Shown here in pieces: positions 58,191 through 64,000 of a stretch of 64,000 nucleotides of DNA (positions are counted from its first letter, which is position 1; each line of letters starts with the position of its first letter). A program made the position numbers and the translations under genes. Under the pieces are notes generated by a model that was given only the letters and a program-made list of their open reading frames with translations, searched no databases and was not told the DNA's origin. The DNA comes from Cupriavidus taiwanensis. Its GTDB lineage: Bacteria > Pseudomonadota > Gammaproteobacteria > Burkholderiales > Burkholderiaceae. The stretch lies in contig NZ_LT984805.1 in the NCBI RefSeq assembly GCF_900250115.1, forward strand, positions 186,001 through 250,000, given 5' to 3'.

Positions 58191-59517
58191 CAGGCTGCTG
58201 AAGTACTCATCGCGCTAGCGATGAGTTTTTCCCCGCAAGGCGGGGAGCGCTGTTTTTCACAATCCGGAAGCCGGACGTCACTGCCTCGGCTTTTTCCGCG
58301 TTTTGGCGCCCATTCCGGCCTCATTAGCGCGATTACTGCAACTGCGGACGGATTTGTCCCAGCGAGCGCATGCGCACGAGGTGGTAGGCGGCCATGCTCA
58401 GCACAAACATCTGATCGACTTTCTTCAGACCGCGCACCATCACCTGACGCATGCGCCCCACGGTCTTGACCCACCCGAAGCCCTGTTCGATCAGCTTGCG
58501 CTTTTGTTGCGAGACGGCATAACCGGCGCTGGAAGCAATGGCATCAGGAACGGCCGAGCGACGACCCGATGTGTTCTGCGCCACGTGGGGCGTCACCTTC
58601 ATTTCCAGGCAGGCCTCAATGAACTCGTGCGCGTCATAGCCCTTGTCCGCGCCCACGGTGACTTCCACATTCAGGTCTTCAATCACCTGCCTGGCATCGT
58701 TAAGCATGACCTTTGCGGCCTCCCGCTCGGCGTGTCCGTCCGCCTTGGTCACCATGGCGCTAACCACCAGGCCATGGCGGTTGTCGCTCAGGGTATGACC
58801 CATGTAGCGCAGCTCACTGGATGTCTTGCCCTTGCGGTAGAGCTTGGCATCGGGATCGGTCTTGGATTCGTGTGTCTCGTTGCTGCGCTTGCGACCTTTG
58901 AAGCTGCCGCCGGCGTCATCGTCTTGGTCGTCGCCATCCTTGCGCACGAAGCTCTTGTGGCCTGCCCACGCCTGTATCAGCGTGCCGTCCACGCTGAAGT
59001 GCTCACCCGACAGCCAGTTCTTCTTCTGCGCGATGGCCAGCACCTCGTTGAAAAACTGGATCACCGCATCATGCTTGATCAGTCGCTCGCGGTTCTTGGT
59101 GAAGACCGTGGGCACCCAAACTGAGTCGTCCATCGACAGCCCGATGAACCAGCGAAACAGCAGGTTGTATTGCGTCTGCTCCATGAGCTGGCGCTCAGAG
59201 CGAATGCTGTAGAGCACCTGCAGCAGCATGGCCCGCAGCAACTTCTCCGGCGCGATACTGGGGCGGCCACCCTTGATATCGGCCTCGTACATCTGCGCGA
59301 ACAGCCGGTCCATCTTCACCAGCGCCTGGTTGGCCATAGTCCGGATCGAGCGCAGCGGATGGGACTGCGGCACGAAATCCTCCAGCCTCCGCATAGTGAA
59401 CAAGCTTTCCGTGAAGGTATCTGCGCCGCGCATGAATGTGGGATTGGATGGGATCCTCAAAGCAACGCTTCAGCCAGTCGTCGCGCTGACGTCCGCTGGA
59501 GGTATTTCAGCGGCCTG
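58191..59517 (-). mobile_element. IS5-family insertion sequence, copy 2
   Basis: Nearly identical to copy 1 with every landmark offset by 19,038. Same inverted repeats, CTA on both sides (58187-58189, then one T; 59518-59520). Same orientation as copy 1, so the pair brackets 40480-58190. Confidence 0.92.
58333..59460 (-). CDS. IS5-family transposase (copy 2)
   Basis: 375 residues, intact, differing from copy 1 by one visible residue (AGGSFKG here). Same DDE core (FSVDGTLIQAW; GADKGYDAHEF; EQGFGWVKTV). Two near-identical copies imply recent transposition or duplication, and give long homology for recombination. Confidence 0.93.
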   Translation of the reverse strand: MRIPSNPTFMRGADTFTESLFTMRRLEDFVPQSHPLRSIRTMANQALVKMDRLFAQMYEADIKGGRPSIAPEKLLRAMLLQVLYSIRSERQLMEQTQYNLLFRWFIGLSMDDSVWVPTVFTKNRERLIKHDAVIQFFNEVLAIAQKKNWLSGEHFSVDGTLIQAWAGHKSFVRKDGDDQDDDAGGSFKGRKRSNETHESKTDPDAKLYRKGKTSSELRYMGHTLSDNRHGLVVSAMVTKADGHAEREAAKVMLNDARQVIEDLNVEVTVGADKGYDAHEFIEACLEMKVTPHVAQNTSGRRSAVPDAIASSAGYAVSQQKRKLIEQGFGWVKTVGRMRQVMVRGLKKVDQMFVLSMAAYHLVRMRSLGQIRPQLQ

Positions 59518-60029
59518 CTAGGGCCGAACCTGGCGTCGAATTCGTGCCGTACCGCGCTGCGAACACAACCGGCAATCCTCATTTGGTTAGTTTGGCAATG
59601 CTAATGTTTGAACACCATCCCCTCGGGATATCAGATATCAGGAAATCCTTATTATAAATTAAAGAAAATCCGATGACATCTTCTGTAGGGTGCGATTAGT
59701 ATCTGTATAGGGATTGGGCTAGACAGGCCCTCCTTGAGTTGGTGTATGTCTCCCCAAACAATGCGTCCTTTATAGCGCCCGACTTCCCGTCGGGCGTTTT
59801 TTTAACGTCTGTGTGCGGGTGTATTGTGCCGTATACGATGGCATCCCGGACACGCCAGTGGTAGGGGATCTGCTAATGGAGAACCAGGCAGCTCTGTCGG
59901 TATTTCCGGCGCGGAATCGTTAGGTAGTTCATTTCCGCTTCAGTTGAACTCGTACGACACCCAGCCATCTTCGTTAAACTAGAACGCCTTACCGATTCTA
60001 AGTATTTACACCGATAGGATTAAGAAGAT
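59518..60029. other. Intergenic region before the GH12 gene
   Basis: No gene seen in ~510 bases. It contains an orphan terminator (59776-59803) whose gene seems lost by the IS5 insertion, and lower-GC DNA leading to the GH12 gene. AAGAAG near 60020 is a possible weak ribosome site. Confidence 0.45.
59776..59803 (+). terminator. Orphan intrinsic terminator
   Basis: CGCCCGAC (59776-59783) pairs with GTCGGGCG (59789-59796) around TTCCC, followed by seven T (59797-59803). No plus-strand gene precedes it within the visible spacer; the IS5 copy ends 258 bases upstream. Confidence 0.85.
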
Positions 60030-60812
60030 ATGCCAAAATTTCTAGCCATATTGGGATGTCTCACCTCCCTGATGCTGATGCTTGGATCCACCGTCGCGCA
60101 GGCTGCAACATGGTCTGTAACTTCGCCTTCAACTTCATCCTGCCATGAGCATACTCTTTTCGCGCGTTGGAGCTACGAGGGGTATACCTTAAACAATGAC
60201 GTATGGGGGCCTTGCAGCGTTCCTCCAGTCGCAGTTGGTCCGCAGTCCTTTTGGGCTAATTCAAGTTTCGACTGGAGTGTCACATCAGACCAGCCTGACA
60301 CGAACGGCATAAAGTCCTATCCGCACGTCGAATACTTTGTCAACAAGCCTGTCGGTTCGCTGAGGAAGCTCACTGCCACTATCTCAGCTACCACGCCCTC
60401 TGCTGGTGCATGGGAATCTACGTTGGATATCTGGGCAGACGCAAAACAGCACGAGATCATGGTCTGGCTGAACTACACGGGCACCTCGAATGGATGCGGT
60501 AATGTCAAGCCAATCTCGTACAACTGGACTGCTGAAGGTTGCGCGATTCCGCTCTACAGTAACGTTTCGCTGTCCGGTAGCACCTGGAATGTCTATGTCG
60601 GTACCAACGGCAAGAACGCCGTCTATTCTTTCTTACGTACAGCGAAGACCAACCAAACTACGATCGACGTGCTGGAGATTATGAATTACTTAAAGTCGCT
60701 GAACTATTTTGATGACGTGGTCGTCGGCGAGATCCAGTACGGTTTTGAAATTACATCCTCGGTCGGTGGGCTGAGCTTTGGGTCTAAGAACTTCGCCGTC
60801 ACCGCTGAGTAA
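60030..60812 (+). CDS. Secreted glycoside hydrolase family 12 (endoglucanase/xyloglucanase-like)
   Basis: 260 residues with a signal peptide (LAILGCLTSLMLMLGSTVAQAA). GH12 hallmarks: NNDVWG near 55-60, SFDWSVTS, GIKSYPHVEY, the nucleophile segment LDIWADAKQHEIMVWLNY (Glu142) and the acid/base segment EIQYGFEI (Glu240). GH12 enzymes cut beta-1,4-glucan or xyloglucan outside the cell, typical of plant-associated or plant-pathogenic bacteria. It stands alone between IS elements, has lower GC than the transfer genes and is intact, so it looks like horizontally acquired cargo. Substrate cannot be told from sequence alone. Confidence 0.85.
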   Translation: MPKFLAILGCLTSLMLMLGSTVAQAATWSVTSPSTSSCHEHTLFARWSYEGYTLNNDVWGPCSVPPVAVGPQSFWANSSFDWSVTSDQPDTNGIKSYPHVEYFVNKPVGSLRKLTATISATTPSAGAWESTLDIWADAKQHEIMVWLNYTGTSNGCGNVKPISYNWTAEGCAIPLYSNVSLSGSTWNVYVGTNGKNAVYSFLRTAKTNQTTIDVLEIMNYLKSLNYFDDVVVGEIQYGFEITSSVGGLSFGSKNFAVTAE

Positions 60813-60840
60813 TTTTAAGGCGGCATAAAATTCTGAAGTG

Positions 60841-60868
60841 CAACACCTTGTCAATTTGTAAGGTGTTG
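60841..60868 (+). terminator. Possible weak terminator after the GH12 gene
   Basis: CAACACCTT (60841-60849) pairs with AAGGTGTTG (60860-60868) around 10 bases. No T run follows, so this may be a stabilising hairpin instead. Confidence 0.35.
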
Positions 60869-60955
60869 TGAATGACGAAGAAGAAGTCCTGAGCTTGCCC
60901 CCGAAAAAGGAATCCCTTGCTGAGCGTTTAAATTCATGCAAGGAGAGTCAAGAAG

Positions 60956-61250
60956 ATGAGCAAGACGACGCGAGCGCGGTACACGCTCGAATTCAAGCTG
61001 GGAGCGGTTCGGCTGGTCAAGGCGGGCCAGAGCATTGCGGCGGAGGCTGCGGCGCTGGGCGTGCCAGGGCAGTCGATTTCCAACTGGGTCTAGGCCGAGC
61101 AGGAAGGCAAGCTCGGCGGGGCCGGCACGAAGCCGGTCCGCGCGGAGCAGATGGAATTGTCGAGAACTTCGTGCCGAAGTGGCACGTCTGAAGATGGAGC
61201 GTGTCATCCTAAAAAAGGCGTGCGCGTACTTCGCGAAGGACTCGACGTGA
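60956..61250 (+). pseudogene. IS3-family OrfA with premature stop and frameshift
   Basis: MSKTTRARYTLEFKLGAVRL then AGQSIAAEAAALGVPGQSISNWV is a normal IS3 OrfA HTH, but an in-frame TAG follows (61091-61093) where WVKAEQEGKL is expected. The reading resumes as AEQEGKLGG and, in another frame, as LRAEVARLKMERVILKKACAYFAKDST. An A6G stretch near 61211, the usual frameshift signal of IS3, is still present. Confidence 0.8.
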
Positions 61251-62130
61251 AGTACGCTTTTATCGAACGCAATCGTCACCACTGGCCGATTTCGGTGTTA
61301 TGCGAGGTGCTGGAAGTCAGCCCCGCCGGCTTTCATCAACGGCGGCAACGCGCCGCTAAGGACAGGCCGCAGCGCAGCCGCGTGAGCGACGACGCGCTGC
61401 TGGTGCACATCCAGGCGATTCACGCGGAGGTCAAGGGCGAGTACGGTTGGCCGTGCATGTGGAAAGAGCTGGTTGCGCGCGGCGTACTGAAAGGAGCGCG
61501 TGCGCAAGCTGATGGTGCAACACTGCGTGCGTGCCCGGCACAAGCGAAAGTACATCGCGACGACGAACTCGAAGCATGGCCTGCCTGTCGCACCGAACCT
61601 ACTGGAACGCAACTTCACGGCGCCGGCGCCGAATCGGGTCTGGACGAGCGACATCACCTACGTGGCGACGGCTGACGGCTGGCTGTACCTGGCCGTCATC
61701 ATCGACCTGTTCAGCCGGCAGGTGGTGGGGCTGGTCGATGCAGCGGCATATGAAGGCCGAGTTGGTCACGGATGCGTTGCGCATGGCATGGTTCCGGCGT
61801 CGCCCCGATGCCAGCGTGATTGTGTATAGCGACCGTGGCAGCCAGTACTGCGGCGGGCTCTTCCAGGACACGCTCAAGGCGTACGGCATGCGTTCGTCGA
61901 TGAGCCGGCCCGGCGATTATTGGGATGCGCCAACCGAAAGCCTGTCGGGTTCGCTGAAGGTCGCACGACTGCACAGCCGGCGCTTCCCGACGCGGCGTGC
62001 CGCGATGGATGAAATCGTCGACTGGCTCGGCTTCTACAATGCTCGCCGGCTGCATTCGACATTGAACTACGTCAGCCCTATGACGTTCGAGAAGAATTGG
62101 GCCGCTGCCCAGCCAGGGCAAGCGGCCTGA
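61247..62130 (+). pseudogene. IS3-family OrfB transposase, multiply frameshifted
   Basis: Three overlapping frames together give one transposase: VKYAFIERNRHHWPISVLCEVLEVSPAGFHQRRQ ... YGWPCMWKELVARGV. Then [28 protein letters not shown] ... [35 protein letters not shown] (first Asp). Then [33 protein letters not shown] (second Asp) with DAPTESLSGSLKVARL (Glu). At least two shifts separate them, so it is inactive. Confidence 0.82.
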
Positions 62131-62303
62131 TGGCCTCGGCTATGGGATTCGTGAAACAGGGGCAAGCTCAGTCCTAGCAACTGCGGCCCGCCCATGTTCA
62201 TCCCAGCGCGCCGGCACAAGCATATGTGTTGAACGCCAAACATCATTCATGAGCGGGATTCACGTCGAGCTTGTGCATGGAGGTTGACTGCCGAGGGCGA
62301 TCT

Positions 62304-62360
62304 GGGACGCTTCGATGGCGTTCAAGAAGACCCTGATCGAACGTGCCCTGGGCGCTGGAG
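62304..62360 (+). pseudogene. Fragment of an IS256-family transposase
   Basis: The bases encode DASMAFKKTLIERALGA, matching DASMAFKKALIERALGA of the intact IS256 transposase at 41429. Only ~57 bases are left. The surrounding 62175-62397 holds nothing else recognisable. Confidence 0.7.
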
Positions 62361-62419
62361 AGGTGGCGCCGTTTGTTCGGATAGAGATCCGGAGTTTTTA
62401 AGTGGAAGCGCTGTGGCAG

Positions 62420-63250
62420 TCAGGCTGCCGATTTGATCGCTGGCAGCGTGGCGAAGTATGCCTCATCCGGGGTCTGGTCCGCCAGACTGGAATGGGGCCG
62501 TCGTTGGTTGTACCAAGTTAGGTAGTTAGCGATAGAGCGGCGCGCATGGCTGACCGAGTCGTAGGCTTTCAGGTAGACCTCCTCGTATTTGACGCTGCGC
62601 CAAAGGCGTTCGACGAACACGTTGTCGCGCCAACTGCCCTTGCCGTCCATCGACAGTCGGATGCCGCGGTCGAGCACAGCGTCTGTGAACCCCGTCGCGG
62701 TGAACTGGCTGCCCTGGTCGGTGTTGACGATCTCCGGCGTGCCGTATTTCGCAAAGGCCTCCTCCAGCGCCTCGACAGCATGGCAGCTCTCCAGAGTGAT
62801 CGCCACCCGGTGGGCCAGTACTTTGCGGCTCGCCCAGTCCACCACCGCCATCAGATACACGAAGCCCCGCGCCATCGGAATGTAGCTCGTGTCCAGCGCC
62901 CACACCTGGTTGGCGCGATCGATCGTCCGGTCGCGCAGTAGGTATGGCCAGATCTTGTGCGCCGCATGCTTGCGGCTCGTGTTGGGGCGACGGTACAGCG
63001 CCTCGATGCCCATGCGCTTCATCAGCGTGCGCACGTGCCGGCGGCCGACCGGGATGCTCTCCCGTCGCAACAGGCGGGCCAGCATGCGTGCGCCCGCGAA
63101 GGGATGCTCCAGATGCAGTTCGTCGATCCGGCGCATCAGCCTCAGATCCGCGTCGCTGATTGGACGCGGCTGGTAGTAGACGCTCGATCGGGAAATGTCG
63201 ACCAGCTTGACCTGGCGGCTCACCGGCAGCGGGTGATCGCGGTCAATCAT
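62420..63250 (-). CDS. IS3-family transposase OrfB
   Basis: 276 residues from ATG 63250, overlapping the orfA stop (the working transposase is probably made by frameshift fusion). HTH_21 region (HPFAGARMLARLLRRESIPVGRRHVRTLMKRMGIEALYRRPNTS), then the rve core: VWALDTSYIPMARGFVYLMAVVDWASRKVLAHRV (Asp), PEIVNTDQGSQFTATGF (Asp), DNVFVERLWRSVKYEEVYLKAY (Glu), HSSLADQTPDEAYF at the end. All catalytic residues present. Confidence 0.93.
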   Translation of the reverse strand: MIDRDHPLPVSRQVKLVDISRSSVYYQPRPISDADLRLMRRIDELHLEHPFAGARMLARLLRRESIPVGRRHVRTLMKRMGIEALYRRPNTSRKHAAHKIWPYLLRDRTIDRANQVWALDTSYIPMARGFVYLMAVVDWASRKVLAHRVAITLESCHAVEALEEAFAKYGTPEIVNTDQGSQFTATGFTDAVLDRGIRLSMDGKGSWRDNVFVERLWRSVKYEEVYLKAYDSVSHARRSIANYLTWYNQRRPHSSLADQTPDEAYFATLPAIKSAA

Positions 63251-63558
63251 CGCTTTCCGCTCAGCAATCCCGCCTTGCCGAGCGCGTGCTCTAAAAAATC
63301 GTTCTCCAGTGTCAATTGGCCTATCTTTGCATGCAGCGCCTTCACGTCCACCGGCGGCTCGGCCGCAGTCTTGGTTTTGCCGCCGCCGAACACGTCCGCG
63401 GCGTGCTCCGCCAACTGTTGCTTCCACTCCGTGATCTGGCTCGGGTGCACGTCATACTGCTGGGCCAATTCCGCCAGCGTCTTGTCGCCCTTGAGCGCGG
63501 CCATGGCCACCTTGGCCTTGAAGGTTGCCGAGTGGGTCCGTCTGCTTCGTTTCGTCAT
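63247..63558 (-). CDS. IS3-family OrfA
   Basis: 103 residues: MTKRSRRTHSATFKAKVAMAAL start and HTH (KTLAELAQQYDVHPSQITEWKQQLAEHA), then a leucine-zipper-like coil (VKALHAKIGQLTLENDFLEHALGKAGLL). Standard first frame of an IS3 element; intact. Confidence 0.92.
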   Translation of the reverse strand: MTKRSRRTHSATFKAKVAMAALKGDKTLAELAQQYDVHPSQITEWKQQLAEHAADVFGGGKTKTAAEPPVDVKALHAKIGQLTLENDFLEHALGKAGLLSGKR

Positions 63559-63651
63559 CTTCTGGATCCTTTATGCCCGCCATTATGGCCGGCTCAGGCC
63601 CCAGCTCTTCCACTTAACCGACTGTCCGAATTTCCGCCGCCACCTCTGCGC

Positions 63652-63898
63652 GAGGGCCAGTACCTCGTTGAAGAATTCGATCACCGCATCGTGCTGGATC
63701 AGGCGCGCACGGTTCTTGGTGAATACCGTGGGCACCCAGACTGCATCGTCCATCGACAGCCCAATGAACCAGCGAAACAGCAGGTTGTACTGCGTCCGCT
63801 CCATCAGTTGACGCTCGGACCGGATGCTGTAGAGCACCTGCAGCAGCATCGCCCGCAACAGCTTCTCCGGTGGAATGCTCGGGCGACCGCCTTTGACC
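63652..63898 (-). pseudogene. IS5-family transposase fragment trapped between IS3 and IS4 elements
   Basis: On the minus strand the bases encode GGRPSIPPEKLLRAMLLQVL, then YSIRSERQLMERTQYNLLFRWFIGLSMDDAVWVPTVFTKNRARLIQHDAVIEFFNEVLALAQ. This is a close relative of the IS5-family transposase at 39295, cut at one side by the IS4 copy (63899) and at the other near the IS3 element. Confidence 0.8.
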
Positions 63899-64000
63899 CA
63901 TTTCCTTATACGGAAGTCATGACTCTTCCCTCAGTGTTTGAATAGTGAGCGCGGCGTCCATGGTTCGCTGCATGCCGATCCAGATCGTCTTGGCGCCGGG
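63899..64000 (-). mobile_element. IS4-family element, copy 2 (left end only, runs off the window)
   Basis: The 102 bases from CATTTCCTTATACGG to the window end are identical to 43151-43252 of copy 1, in the same orientation. Confidence 0.9.
63917..64000 (-). CDS. IS4-family transposase C-terminus, copy 2 (partial)
   Basis: The last 27 residues of the transposase (PGAKTIWIGMQRTMDAALTI then QTLREES) are encoded before the window ends. Identical to the same part of the 43169 gene. Confidence 0.88.
   Translation of the reverse strand, partial: PGAKTIWIGMQRTMDAALTIQTLREES

Larger units (their letters stand above)
60890..62170 (+). mobile_element. IS3-family insertion sequence, decayed, 4-bp target duplication
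   Basis: TGAGCTTGCCCC at the left (60890) and its inverted copy at the right (62159-62170). GTCC directly flanks both sides (60886-60889; 62171-62174), an intact target duplication. Both internal frames are broken. Confidence 0.88.
62398..63617 (-). mobile_element. IS3-family insertion sequence (third type), inserted in an IS5 remnant
   Basis: Ends TTAAGTGGAAGCGCTGTGG (left) and, reverse-complemented from the right, TTAAGTGGAAGAGCTGGGG are inverted repeats. No target duplication is seen. Both frames are intact and overlap by 4 bases. Confidence 0.82.

Noticed and set aside
39149..59520. Outer target duplication proving a composite transposon
   Set aside because: CTA flanks every end of both IS5 copies, so the three bases cannot distinguish composite movement from two separate insertions.
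1..64000. CRISPR array, tRNA or rRNA genes
   Set aside because: No regularly spaced repeats, tRNA-like cloverleaf or rRNA-like conserved stretches were noticed while reading; direct repeats at 36961-37121 are too few and irregular for CRISPR.

Overview
The window is high-GC DNA with the look of a conjugative plasmid or integrative conjugative element from a betaproteobacterium, most likely Burkholderiaceae (Cupriavidus, Ralstonia or Burkholderia type). This assignment is inference from codon use, IS families and the transfer-gene set; no rRNA, tRNA or chromosomal housekeeping gene fixes the host.

Layout. 1-1762 (minus): single-strand-binding protein and small plasmid proteins. 1763-2442: an operator-rich control region. 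2443-4780 (plus): a coiled-coil protein and a large FlhC-family regulator; their terminator has an ISL3-family element (4941-6243) inserted in its T tract. 6605-9314: two exported CAP-domain proteins around a small frameshifted gene. 9387-25156 (minus): one long, tightly overlapping operon that starts with virB8, virB9 and virB10, continues with two lytic transglycosylases and two TcpQ-type proteins, and ends with a complete-looking type IVb thin-pilus set (PilL, N, P, O, Q, R, two PilS, PilM, PilV). 25511-36952 (plus): the divergent operon virB11, B2, B3, B4, B5, B6, a degenerate TraI_2/MobH-like protein, the coupling protein TraD, small membrane proteins, a DUF4400 protein and a possible AcaB-like protein, then a UvrD-like helicase (37142-38881). 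Together these encode a mating channel plus a thin pilus for recipient contact. The 25.2-25.5 kb divergent promoter shares a conserved palindromic block with the FlhC-like operon's control region, which suggests one regulatory circuit, by analogy with FlhDC-like AcaCD/SetCD of IncC plasmids and SXT.

39.1-64.0 kb is an accessory region crowded with insertion sequences (two nearly identical IS5-family copies 19,038 bp apart, two IS4-family copies, IS256, IS3 and other IS5-like elements, and remnants). Its cargo is a type I secretion operon (45.2-52.3 kb, minus): predicted lipoprotein, a secreted HEIGH-motif metalloprotease with an Asn-rich repeat domain, HlyB-like ABC exporter, HlyD-like adaptor, TolC-like outer-membrane protein and a decayed alpha/beta hydrolase. 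Other cargo is a LysR regulator, a tiny secreted peptide gene and a GH12 endoglucanase. The strongest candidates for something undescribed are the metalloprotease/lipoprotein/T1SS cassette and the FlhC-fusion regulator with its shared operators.
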